Of a DNA stretch of 64,000 nt, positions 29,151 through 36,195 are shown one piece after another (within the stretch, counting starts at the first letter, position 1; the number at the start of each line of letters is the position of its first letter). The DNA is from Steroidobacter gossypii. Its GTDB lineage: Bacteria; Pseudomonadota; Gammaproteobacteria; Steroidobacterales; Steroidobacteraceae. The DNA lies in the NCBI RefSeq assembly GCF_016801985.1, contig NZ_JAEVLS010000002.1, positions 1 to 64,000 of the forward strand. The letters are read 5' to 3'. The translations under genes and the position numbers were made by a program. Below the pieces are notes generated by a model. It worked only from the letters and a program-made list of their open reading frames with translations, did no database searches and was not told the DNA's origin.

Positions 29151-30137
29151 ATGCGCCGTGCTGTCGTTTTCATGTTCTCCGGGCAGGGCTCGCAGTACTA
29201 CCAGATGGGCCGTGAGCTGTACCACAGCCACGCGCGCTTCCGGATGTGGATGGACCATTGCGACGAGATTGCGCTGCCGTTGATGGAGCGGTCGCTTTGC
29301 GACCTGCTGTATCGAGGCGCGGACAAGAGCGAGCGGTTTGACCGGCTCCTGTACACCAATCCGGCATTGCTGTGTTTCGAGTTCAGTCTCGCGCGCGTTT
29401 TGATCGAAAGCGGTATCAAACCCGATTACGTACTCGGGTACAGTCTCGGAGAGATCAGCGCAGCCGTCATTGCCGGTGCGTTGTCGTTGGAACAGGGTGT
29501 CCGCTTCGTCGTCGATTGCGCAAAGGTGCTCGAGGCGGAAAGTCCGCGGGCCAGCATGCTCGCGGTATTGGATACACCTTCCATCATGGCACGATACACG
29601 CCTGATTCGGGCGGTTGCTGGATTACAGCGCGTAATTTCGATCGTCACTTTGTCGTGTCCGGGCCGGTGGCGGCGGTAGAACGAATACGGGCAGCGATGC
29701 TCCGAGATGGCATCGTATGCCAGCTACTCGCCGTCAATGTCGGATTTCACTGCGAGATGCTGCAGCCAATGGAGCGTTCGATCACCGAGCTGGCGCGGCG
29801 CATGGATTGCCGCTCATTGCGAATGCCGCTCGTCTCCAGCCTCGACGGTGCGGTGCTCGATACGCGATTCGATAGCGCACAGTGGCCTCGGCATTTTTGG
29901 TCCGTGCTGCGCCATCCGATCGCATTCGACACGACGATCCAGGCACTGCTGCGTCGAGGCGACTTTCACTTTGTCGATGTAGGGCCGAGCGGCACGCTCG
30001 CGACCTTCACGAAATACTTGTTACCCACGGGCACCCTCTCGGTGTGTACGGACGTGATCAATACTTTTGGCAAGGACAACCGTTCCTTTGACAATGCCCT
30101 GCGCAGTCTGGGAGTGGCCGAGGTCCGCAGCGCATGA
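29151..30137 (+). CDS. AT-family protein, probable acyl hydrolase (AT2)
   Basis: 328-residue second AT homologue with FSGQGSQYYQMG, GYSLGEIS (nucleophilic Ser) and NVGFHCEML (His). The Arg that binds malonate in AT1 (VKQRGEL) is replaced here by Cys (VVDCAKVL), and the GAFHS motif becomes VGFHC. This argues against malonyl transfer and for the acyl-hydrolase (editing) group, which clears stalled acyl units from ACPs in trans-AT systems. That role is inferred from residues and synteny. The stop overlaps the next start by four bases. Confidence 0.85.
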   Translation: MRRAVVFMFSGQGSQYYQMGRELYHSHARFRMWMDHCDEIALPLMERSLCDLLYRGADKSERFDRLLYTNPALLCFEFSLARVLIESGIKPDYVLGYSLGEISAAVIAGALSLEQGVRFVVDCAKVLEAESPRASMLAVLDTPSIMARYTPDSGGCWITARNFDRHFVVSGPVAAVERIRAAMLRDGIVCQLLAVNVGFHCEMLQPMERSITELARRMDCRSLRMPLVSSLDGAVLDTRFDSAQWPRHFWSVLRHPIAFDTTIQALLRRGDFHFVDVGPSGTLATFTKYLLPTGTLSVCTDVINTFGKDNRSFDNALRSLGVAEVRSA

Positions 30138-30580
30138 CTCTGCAATTGAGAAGAGGCGAGCGCCTGTTCGATCAGGGGCAACAGGTCCTGGTGTCGCAGC
30201 CCTTCAGCCGGCTCTTGGGCACCGAGCTGCGCGACCTGCGCGAGGGCTATGCCGAGCTCGCGCTGCGCATCCGCGAGGACTTCAAACAAAGTTATGGATA
30301 CGTGCACGGCGGCGTCGTGAGCTACCTCGCGGACAACTGTTTGACGTTTGCTGGCGCCACCGTCCTCGGTGCATGTGTAACGTCGGAGTTCAAGATCAAC
30401 TACGTGATGCCGACCATCGGGGAGCTCTTGATCGCCAAGTCGACGGTATTGTCATTCGCCCTGCGCCAGGCCGTCTGCGAATGCAAGGTTCACGTGCTTC
30501 GCGGCCGGGAATCGATGCTGGTCGCCGTGGCGCAAGGCACGATCGTGAAGATCGAGACCGACATCGGCCATCGCCCATGA
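30134..30580 (+). CDS. PaaI-type hotdog thioesterase
   Basis: 148-residue hotdog-fold protein with the typical GYVHGGVVSYLADN segment (HGG motif) and a YVMPTIGELLIAKSTVL strand region. This family hydrolyses acyl-CoA or acyl-carrier thioesters. In the cluster it could release or proofread acyl groups; since no terminal TE domain is visible, a role in release cannot be excluded. It is coupled by ATGA overlaps to genes on both sides. Confidence 0.85.
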   Translation: MTLQLRRGERLFDQGQQVLVSQPFSRLLGTELRDLREGYAELALRIREDFKQSYGYVHGGVVSYLADNCLTFAGATVLGACVTSEFKINYVMPTIGELLIAKSTVLSFALRQAVCECKVHVLRGRESMLVAVAQGTIVKIETDIGHRP

Positions 30581-31569
30581 AGGCGATCGTGTTTTATGAG
30601 TACGGCGCGCCGGAGGTCCTGCAAGTTCAGGAAATCGAGAAGCCGGTGCCGCGGGCAGGCGAAGTGCTGGTGCGCGTGCGTGCCGCGTCGGTCAATCCCG
30701 CGGATCACTATCTCATGCGTGGCCGCCCCTATGTGTTTCGAATGATGAGTGGCTGGACTCGGCCGAAAGTCAATGGTATCGGTCAGGATTTCGCGGGCGT
30801 GGTCGAGGGGGTCGGCAGCGGCGTGGACGCGCTGCGAACCGGCGATGAGGTATTCGGAGAGGTGGCGGGACAGTTCAGCGACGTGACGCGCTCGTTTGCC
30901 GAATACATTCGCGTCTCCGCGGCGAGCGTCGTCACCAAGCCGAGCAATGTTTCCTTTGCCGAAGCTGCCGCTGTGCCGCTGGCCGGACGTACGGCACTGC
31001 ACGCCTTGCGAGATTGCGGTCGCATACAACCCGGCCAGCATGTTCTGATCAACGGCGCAGGCGGCGGAGTAGGGGTGTTCGCGGTGCAACTCGCGAAGCA
31101 CTTCGGGGCCACGGTGACTGCTGTCTGCAGCGAGAGCAAAGGCGGGTTGCTTCGCGAGCTGGGCGCGGACCGCATCATCGACTATCGACAGCAGGACTTC
31201 ACTGCCGAGCGCGTGTCCTACGACCTGATCGTGGACATGGTCAGCAGCCAAAGCGTCAGACGTTGTCGGCGTGTGCTGGCGACGCACGGGACTTACGTTT
31301 GGGTCGGTGCACCGGATACCGATCGATGGTTGGGCCCGCTGCGACCGATGTTTGCTGTGCTGTGGATGTCAGTGCTCGGCGGCCGGCAACGCTGGCGCTG
31401 TGCCGCGACGCCCCAGTTGCCGGATGACCTGATGTTTCTGGCTCGGCTGCTCGCGGACGGGAAGCTGCGCCCCGTGATCGATCGGCGTTATCCGCTCGAG
31501 CATGGAGCCGACGCCATCCGTTATCTCGAGCAGGGACATGCTTGCGGCAAGATCGTCATCGAGGTCTGA
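30577..31569 (+). CDS. Zinc-independent MDR quinone reductase-like oxidoreductase (possible trans-ER)
   Basis: 330 residues, medium-chain dehydrogenase/reductase of the quinone-oxidoreductase group. NADPH-binding motif NGAGGGVGVFAVQLAK; SVNPADHYLMRG and FAEAAAVPLAGRTAL are family signatures; no structural-zinc cysteine cluster is seen. PKS enoylreductase domains share this fold, and no cis-ER exists in the three PKSs, so it may act as a trans ER or tailoring reductase. Usual trans-AT ERs are FMN proteins, so this is only a suggestion. The start overlaps the thioesterase stop. Confidence 0.85.
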   Translation: MKAIVFYEYGAPEVLQVQEIEKPVPRAGEVLVRVRAASVNPADHYLMRGRPYVFRMMSGWTRPKVNGIGQDFAGVVEGVGSGVDALRTGDEVFGEVAGQFSDVTRSFAEYIRVSAASVVTKPSNVSFAEAAAVPLAGRTALHALRDCGRIQPGQHVLINGAGGGVGVFAVQLAKHFGATVTAVCSESKGGLLRELGADRIIDYRQQDFTAERVSYDLIVDMVSSQSVRRCRRVLATHGTYVWVGAPDTDRWLGPLRPMFAVLWMSVLGGRQRWRCAATPQLPDDLMFLARLLADGKLRPVIDRRYPLEHGADAIRYLEQGHACGKIVIEV

Positions 31570-31601
31570 CGATCACCCGAGCGCATCCAAGGAGTTCGGG
31601 T

Positions 31602-32348
31602 TTGTTCTCGGAACCGTCAACGCTTACCGTACCGGACCTGCCGAATCAGGCGCGCTTCGTTGTCAGCGAAGGGCGGAGCGACTGGTTCGCACCCGATATC
31701 GCGCTGTATCGATGCGATTTCGAGCTCGCGCATTTCGATGACCTGCTGTTCGAGCAGCTCGGCATCGCTTGTCCGCCCAGCGTTCGAAGATCCGTGGCGA
31801 AGCGACGCGCCGAATATCTGGCCGGACGTTATTGCGCCAGCATGGCATTGCGTGCGCTTGGACGATGCGCCGTCCAGATCGCTATTGGCCCTAATCGCGC
31901 GCCGCTGTGGCCGCACTCGATCGTCGGATCGCTCAGTCACTGCGACGGGTCCGCCGTGGCGGCGGTCAGCGCGAATCCGAAGTACCGCGGCATCGGCATC
32001 GACATCGAGAACCACGTCACTGATGCAACGATCGAGAATCTGGAGAGGCTTGTGTTGTGCGGCAGCGAGCGTGCGCTCTTGCCTCGCGTGCCCGATGAGA
32101 GAAGGGCGTGGTTCACGCTGATCTTCTCGCTGAAGGAAAGCTTCTTCAAAGCGGCTTTCGCCACTGTCGGACGGTATTTCGACTTCGACGCAGTGACCGT
32201 GCGTAGCGTCGATCTTGCCAGTGGCCGCATCTGTTTCGAAACCAACTATGGACTGGCCGACAGCCTGCCCGCGAGAACATGCCTGCAGGGTGCGTTTCGT
32301 CTGCTGCCCGACGAACGTGTCGTGACCAGCGTCGCGCTGACCCGCTGA
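31602..32348 (+). CDS. 4'-phosphopantetheinyl transferase (EntD/Sfp superfamily)
   Basis: About 248 residues. Motifs: GSLSHCDGSAVAAVS, GIGIDIENH (Mg-binding Asp/Glu) and FSLKESFFKA (the KE(A/S) motif). It transfers phosphopantetheine from CoA to the ACP serines of the cluster. I chose the TTG at 31602 because AAGGAG (31589-31594) is correctly spaced; no in-frame ATG suits. It lies 32 bases after the MDR gene in the same operon. Confidence 0.88.
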   Translation: MFSEPSTLTVPDLPNQARFVVSEGRSDWFAPDIALYRCDFELAHFDDLLFEQLGIACPPSVRRSVAKRRAEYLAGRYCASMALRALGRCAVQIAIGPNRAPLWPHSIVGSLSHCDGSAVAAVSANPKYRGIGIDIENHVTDATIENLERLVLCGSERALLPRVPDERRAWFTLIFSLKESFFKAAFATVGRYFDFDAVTVRSVDLASGRICFETNYGLADSLPARTCLQGAFRLLPDERVVTSVALTR

Positions 32349-32368
32349 AGTTCCCCATGAGGCCCCTG

Positions 32369-33115
32369 ATGTCAGAACCGATCATCGAATTGAAGGACCT
32401 CGCCAACGGCGTGGCACAGGTCAGAATGCAGGACCGGGTCCATAGAAACGCGTTCACCGAGGCGCTCATCTGTGGTCTGACCGGTACCTTCGCAACCATC
32501 AACAGGAGCACGGACTGCAAGGTCGTGATCCTCACCGGCTACGACGGCTATTTCTCCAGCGGCAGCACGCGAGAGGCATTGCGCGATCTGTTCGCCGGCA
32601 AGTTCAAATTCACCAGCAAGGATCTCGGCGGTCTCGCGTTGAATTGCCCCGTGCCGGTGATCGCGGCCATGCAAGGCGATGGGGTCGGCGGCGGCTTCGT
32701 GCTCGGCGCGTTCGCGGACTTCACGATTCTGGCGCGCGAAAGCGTCTACACGGCGAACTGCATGAACTACGGCTTCACTCCCGGGATGGGAGCGACGTTC
32801 ATTCTGCCGAGGAAGCTCGGGTTCACGCTGGCGGAGGAAATGATGCTCAGCGCATCGGCATACCGCGGCGAGGAGTTGCAAAAGCGCGGCATTCCCTTCG
32901 CCGTCCTGCCCCGCGAAGGCGTGTTGCCCCGTGCCCTGGAGCTCGCCAGGACGTTGGCCGAGAAACCGCGGTTTTCGCTGGTCACGCTCAAGAACCATCT
33001 GGTCGGCTCCATTCGGGAGCAGATGCCACGCATGATCGAACAGGAGGTGGCGATGTATCAGCTCACCTCGCAGCACACCGATGCGAACAGCGTCGAGCCC
33101 ATGTCTGAAAAGTAG
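32369..33115 (+). CDS. Enoyl-CoA hydratase ECH2, copy 2
   Basis: 248-residue crotonase, obviously paralogous to the ECH2 at 25988-26737 along its whole length (GFTPGMGATFILPRKLGFTL, LAEKPRFSLVTLKNHL). Differences fall at active-site loops: MQGDGVGGGF instead of MQGHGIGGGF, and SSGSTREAL instead of ASGGTQEAL. It may have a different regiochemistry, be specialised for one beta-branching site, or be inactive. The ATG at 32369 has GAGG seven bases upstream; an in-frame ATG at 32357 is the alternative. Confidence 0.9.
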   Translation: MSEPIIELKDLANGVAQVRMQDRVHRNAFTEALICGLTGTFATINRSTDCKVVILTGYDGYFSSGSTREALRDLFAGKFKFTSKDLGGLALNCPVPVIAAMQGDGVGGGFVLGAFADFTILARESVYTANCMNYGFTPGMGATFILPRKLGFTLAEEMMLSASAYRGEELQKRGIPFAVLPREGVLPRALELARTLAEKPRFSLVTLKNHLVGSIREQMPRMIEQEVAMYQLTSQHTDANSVEPMSEK

Positions 33116-33125
33116 GAGAACCGCA

Positions 33126-33365
33126 ATGAACCAAGCCGAGATCTTCGAAACAATCGTGCGCCATACCCGGGAAGTGGTGCCGGCGCTGCAAGCGCATCGC
33201 TTCACGTTGACCGATTCGTTGCGCGAGCTGGGCGCGAACTCGGTCGACCGCGCCGACATCATCATGATGACGCTCGAATCGCTCGCACTGCGCATCCCGT
33301 TGAGCACGATGGCCAAGGCCGAGAACATCGGCGAGCTGGCCAGCATCATTCACGCCAGGGCTTAG
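33126..33365 (+). CDS. Discrete acyl carrier protein (donor ACP of HMGS cassette)
   Basis: 79 residues with LGANSVDRADIIMMTLESL; the phosphopantetheine Ser is at 33240-33242. It lacks the beta-branching Trp, as expected for the acetyl-donor ACP that pairs with the decarboxylating KS and HMGS. TAGGAG lies just upstream of the ATG. Confidence 0.9.
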   Translation: MNQAEIFETIVRHTREVVPALQAHRFTLTDSLRELGANSVDRADIIMMTLESLALRIPLSTMAKAENIGELASIIHARA

Positions 33366-33396
33366 CCCGCGATCATCAGTCGAGACGGAGGGTGCC

Positions 33397-33768
33397 ATGA
33401 CGCTGCAACGATATGAGGGATTGTCGGAGGCGGAGCTGGATCGCATCGAACGGCTGGCCGAAGCGGCAACGCAGGGGCCGTGGTTTTCGTATGTCGCCGG
33501 ACGCGATGCGGCCGACGGGTCGAGCTGGATCGAACTCGGCGCGTGCAACGAGCTGGGTTCGTTCCGATCCATGGAGTTGATCGGCGGGACGGTGGCGGAC
33601 CAGGATTTCATCGCCAGCGCGCGCCAGGATGTGCCGAGACTGCTGCTCGAAGTGCGGGCGTTGCGAGCGCGCCTGGATTCGCTTCGCGACGCGGAGATCA
33701 GCTTGAGAATGCGTGCATTGCGGGGCGCCGCGGAGGAATCGGCAGCGCCATCGTCGGCAATGGTGTAG
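33397..33768 (+). CDS. Hypothetical protein, weakly resembling phage Ead/Ea22-type proteins
   Basis: 123 residues. The pattern RIERLAEAATQGPW near the N-terminus, then DQDFIASARQDVPRLLLEVRALRARL, resembles the Ead/Ea22-like phage protein layout (AEAATPGPW ... FIAAAR ... LL..V..L). That is a family resemblance by eye only. The C-terminal half is probably a coiled coil. ACGGAGG lies upstream of the ATG at 33397. It follows the ACP by 31 bases and may be the end of the cluster operon or a separate accessory gene. Confidence 0.6.
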   Translation: MTLQRYEGLSEAELDRIERLAEAATQGPWFSYVAGRDAADGSSWIELGACNELGSFRSMELIGGTVADQDFIASARQDVPRLLLEVRALRARLDSLRDAEISLRMRALRGAAEESAAPSSAMV

Positions 33769-33805
33769 ACCGTATCAAAAGTGATAATCCATATAGGGAC
33801 ACGCC

Positions 33806-34021
33806 ATGGACACTCGTCTGGAAAATAAACAATCCGAGACCTTCGGTTCGCCGTTGGGATTTCAGCTCGCGTTGTCGGCGCTGAATCGTCTGCCGGATCA
33901 CTGCGCGTTGGATGTGGGCGAGCTGGCCGCGAGAATCGGTGCCGACAAGTTGGAGTTGATCACGTGGGGCCGAGCAGATATAAAGTTCGCACGTCTGCTC
34001 GCTTCGAAAGTCACCAAGTAG
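33806..34021 (+). CDS. Small hypothetical protein
   Basis: 71 residues, not recognised. Contains ALDVGELAARIGADKLELITWGRADIKFARLL, which looks like a small helical fold. An AGGGA about 8 bases before the ATG is a possible ribosome site. An inverted repeat TATCA-AAAG-TGATA at 33773-33786 lies in its leader and could be an operator. The stop is only 17 bases before tRNA-Cys. Confidence 0.5.
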   Translation: MDTRLENKQSETFGSPLGFQLALSALNRLPDHCALDVGELAARIGADKLELITWGRADIKFARLLASKVTK

Positions 34022-34038
34022 AACATTTGTCCCGATTG

Positions 34039-34112
34039 GGCTCGGTAGCAAAGTGGTTATGCAGCGGCCTGCAAAGCCGTTCACGTCGGTTCGATCCCGG
34101 CCCGAGCCTCCA
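34039..34112 (+). tRNA. tRNA-Cys (GCA)
   Basis: Cloverleaf folds fully: acceptor GGCTCGG pairs with CCGAGCC, anticodon stem GCGGC/GCCGT with anticodon GCA, T-arm GTCGG/CCGGC with loop TTCGATC, and an encoded CCA end. It separates the PKS cluster from the cassette array. Confidence 0.95.
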
Positions 34113-34195
34113 TCCGGTCTTCCAGGCGTGATCTCCAAAACGCCGGGCTCAAAGCACGGCGCTGTTAAGAAAGAATTGCGCCAGCTCGCCTAGAA

Positions 34196-34384
34196 TTAAG
34201 AAAAGTTGGGGCGGCTGAATAAAACATGAGCGCTGCTGGTATGAATTTTTGCGCCAGAGGCTTTGGCCTGAGCGCTTTTGCGCCGGAGCGTTGTGTCGAA
34301 CCTAGCGTTCATACGACGCGAGACGTGACAGACCAGGTGCTGGAAGTGCTCTACCAACCGCTCGTAGTCGTCTTCCGAGCTCAT
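34196..34384 (-). CDS. Small hypothetical protein, last cassette of the array
   Basis: 62 residues (starts MSSEDDYERLVEHF), not recognised. Its ATG lies three bases past the core site of the neighbouring attC (34388-34459), exactly where cassette genes usually start on this strand. A short imperfect inverted repeat (AACGCCG ... CGGCGCTGTT, 34138-34170) downstream may be a decayed attC, but this is weak. Confidence 0.4.
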   Translation of the reverse strand: MSSEDDYERLVEHFQHLVCHVSRRMNARFDTTLRRKSAQAKASGAKIHTSSAHVLFSRPNFS

Positions 34385-34387
34385 GAT

Positions 34388-34459
34388 GCATAACGCCGCC
34401 GCTGCGCCGCGAGCAGGGCGCTTCGCCGGTGCGAGTCGGAAGCAGCCGGCTTGTTATGT
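34388..34459 (-). other. integron attC site 1
   Basis: 72-bp imperfect palindrome. Read on the minus strand it has inverse core ACATAAC and core GTTATGC, with AAGCCGGCTG pairing with CAGCGGCGG and an inner stem around GCGAAGCGCC. The stop codon (TAA) of the upstream cassette gene lies in the inverse core, a classic cassette arrangement. Confidence 0.85.
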
Positions 34460-34876
34460 TTCCTCACGACGCCTCGTGAGCCGTAGCGCGCGTTGCGCCT
34501 TTCTAATGATTCGCCGCTCACTTCGCTCAAGGCGACGACCTGTCCTGGACATACCGAAGCGCATTCCGAGCCCTAGAATTGCGCCGCAGCCTACACCCAG
34601 CAACGATGCATAGTAGAGCGGTCGTGGCCCTAGCACTACGTAGTCCGCAATCCCAAGAGCCAATGTCAACGCACTCAGTGTCCAGACGAACCGATCTCGT
34701 GCAACTTGACCAAAGGACGCCGCGGATGCGACGGCAATGACAAGGCATACGACCGCCAGGAAGTATGACAGAGCGAGACATTGTCGTGCCGCCGACGCCC
34801 AGCCGTCAGTGAAGCCCCAGACGAGAAAGAGCAGGCCCAGGCAGCAAACACTCGAAAAGGACTTGCTCCAACTCAT
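34454..34876 (-). CDS. Cassette-encoded membrane protein
   Basis: 140 residues from the ATG at 34876 (MSWSKSFSSVCC). About four hydrophobic segments (CCLGLLFLVWGF, LALSYFLAVVCLVIAVASAA, WTLSALTLALGIADYVVL, SLLGVGCGAILGLGM), then a very basic tail (RRLERSERRIIRKAQR). Function not recognised. The longer frame upstream is a read-through of the attC at 34896-34957. The gene ends inside attC 1. Confidence 0.6.
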   Translation of the reverse strand: MSWSKSFSSVCCLGLLFLVWGFTDGWASAARQCLALSYFLAVVCLVIAVASAASFGQVARDRFVWTLSALTLALGIADYVVLGPRPLYYASLLGVGCGAILGLGMRFGMSRTGRRLERSERRIIRKAQRALRLTRRREET

Positions 34877-34895
34877 GCGTAGCGGCTCATCAAGA

Positions 34896-34957
34896 AAACG
34901 TCTGCGTTCAGCCGAAGCCGCGTCTTCGCGGCCATCGGCTGCAACGCGTTGTTGGGC
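34896..34957 (-). other. integron attC site 2
   Basis: Minus-strand inverse core GCCCAAC (complement of GTTGGGC at 34951-34957) and a long palindrome: TGCGTTCAGCCGAAGCCGCG pairs with CGCGGCCATCGGCTGCAACGC around a TCTT loop. The core end (GTTTTC) is less canonical. It lies 9 bases after the stop of the 116-residue ORF. Confidence 0.75.
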
Positions 34958-34965
34958 AGAGCCGC

Positions 34966-35316
34966 TCAACCGAGCCACTCCGCCAATGCGTCGTCCGACA
35001 CGAAACCAAGGATAGATAACGCTGTCGGGTCAGTTCCAAAGGCAAGCGAGAAGACCTCGCGCTCAGGGGAGTACACCAGCCAGTTGTCGCCCTGACGAGC
35101 GACAACATATAGCGCGATCCGCTCGAGATCCTTCTTGGCACCGTACTCGAATGACTCGCCAACGATGCGGATCGGCACTGGCTCGATGAGAGCTTCGCGG
35201 AGCTCATTAGCCTTCTCCCGAACGTAGGTATCTCTGTCATTCGTTCCGAGCGTAGGCGTAGCACTCTCCTTAGCCAGCGATCGCTCAATTGCGATTCTCG
35301 CCTCTTTCTTGTTCAT
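34966..35316 (-). CDS. Cassette-encoded hypothetical protein
   Basis: 116 residues, soluble, not recognised. Contains LERIALYVVARQGDNWLVYSPERE and ends LGFVSDDALAEWLG. The ATG overlaps the stop of the next upstream ORF (ATGA at 35313-35316). It is followed directly by attC 2. Confidence 0.6.
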   Translation of the reverse strand: MNKKEARIAIERSLAKESATPTLGTNDRDTYVREKANELREALIEPVPIRIVGESFEYGAKKDLERIALYVVARQGDNWLVYSPEREVFSLAFGTDPTALSILGFVSDDALAEWLG

Positions 35317-35624
35317 GTTGCCAACTCTGCCGCTGTCCCGCGAGCGAAAGCGCTTCGCTTTTGCGAGTCGGAACCAGAGATACGGAACTTGAGCGCACTC
35401 GCCGTCGGTTGCTTCGAGAGAGCACGAAAGTAGTCCAATACGGTGGATCGTAGGCCGGGCGACAGCGGACGGAACGTGTCTCGAGTTGCAAGTAGAGCAA
35501 GCTCAGAGCGGCTCTGCGCAAGTTCTTCGCGGAGTGCGCTCTCGCGCTGCATCTGTGCCGCTTCCCTCTGCTGAGCTAAAGCAGCCCCGATCAAACTCAT
35601 CTTCTGCTTGATGGCGGAAGTCAT
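35313..35624 (-). CDS. Cassette-encoded coiled-coil hypothetical protein running into a decayed attC
   Basis: 103 residues beginning MTSAIKQKMSLIGAAL, with a Glu/Gln/Arg-rich heptad region (QQREAAQMQRESALREEL) likely to be a coiled coil. The ATG overlaps the core site of attC 4. The last 25 or so residues (SGSDSQKRSAFARGTAAE region) are translated from an attC-like sequence that lost its inverse core, so the natural stop is missing. It ends by ATGA overlap with the following ORF. Confidence 0.55.
   Translation of the reverse strand: MTSAIKQKMSLIGAALAQQREAAQMQRESALREELAQSRSELALLATRDTFRPLSPGLRSTVLDYFRALSKQPTASALKFRISGSDSQKRSAFARGTAAELAT
35319..35390 (-). other. degenerate attC site 3 (inverse core lost)
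   Basis: Aligns base for base with attC 4 from the core side (TGCCAAC, CCGCTGT.CCGCGAGC, GCTTCGC, GCGAGTCGGAACCAG), but the part that should read CGGCTTGTTAGCC reads AGATACGGAACTT. The inverse core and its stop codon are gone, so it is probably not recombinogenic at that end. Confidence 0.7.
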
Positions 35625-35695
35625 ATCAACGCCGCCGCTGTGCCGCGAGCACAGGTGCTTCGCCTGTGCGAGTCGGAACCAGCGGCTTGTTAGCC
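35624..35695 (-). other. integron attC site 4
   Basis: 72-bp site, strongly similar to attC 1. Minus strand: inverse core GGCTAAC, AAGCCGCTG pairing with CAGCGGCGG, inner stem CACAGGCGAAGCACCTGTG, core GTTGATA. The TAA of the upstream cassette gene sits in the inverse core. Confidence 0.85.
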
Positions 35696-36100
35696 ACCAG
35701 CGCCCCACCTTCGGAAGGTAGCGAGCACTGCTGCGCATGCTCCCATGGCCCCGGGAACTGCACAGACGACAATGTACGCGCGCTTCCCAGGATCGGATAT
35801 TTCCGGATCGAAAACGATCACGGGAAACAGGACGACGAACGTCACGCACGCCACCAGCATTCCGTAGAACACGAAGAATCCATAAAACTTCCCAACTGGC
35901 CGCACAAGCCCGAGGACCGCCAAGACTATCCGCACAAAGAAATAAGACAATAGGAAACAGATGAGAACGGCCAAGGGAGACGTAACGCGCTGAACCCATG
36001 AGAGGCCGGGCAGAAGTGCCGCCACAAGTGCGGACATAGCGCAGGAGACGATCACGATCTGCTGCTTGAATGGAAAGGAATCTTTGTGAGGCCAGATCAT
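35690..36100 (-). CDS. Cassette-encoded membrane protein
   Basis: 136 residues from the ATG at 36100 (MIWPHKDSFPFKQQ), which lies 7 bases past the core of attC 5. About four hydrophobic helices (IVIVSCAMSALVAALLPG, LAVLICFLLSYFFVRIVLAV, FVFYGMLVACVTFVVLFPV, YIVVCAVPGAMGACAAVLA). Function not recognised. The open frame further upstream only reads through attC 5. Confidence 0.6.
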   Translation of the reverse strand: MIWPHKDSFPFKQQIVIVSCAMSALVAALLPGLSWVQRVTSPLAVLICFLLSYFFVRIVLAVLGLVRPVGKFYGFFVFYGMLVACVTFVVLFPVIVFDPEISDPGKRAYIVVCAVPGAMGACAAVLATFRRWGAGG

Positions 36101-36106
36101 GATAGT

Positions 36107-36195
36107 GGTCAACGAAAACAATGAGCCGCGCGGCAAGATGCGGTTGAGGAAAGGCGCATTTGCTTCACCGCGTCGGCTCCATTGTTTTGTTAGAG
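36107..36195 (-). other. integron attC site 5
   Basis: 89-bp palindrome: AACGAAAACAATGAGCCG ... CGGCTCCATTGTTTTGTTAG on the + strand. Minus-strand inverse core CTCTAAC, core GTTGACC. The preceding cassette gene continues about 30 bases into it. Confidence 0.8.
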
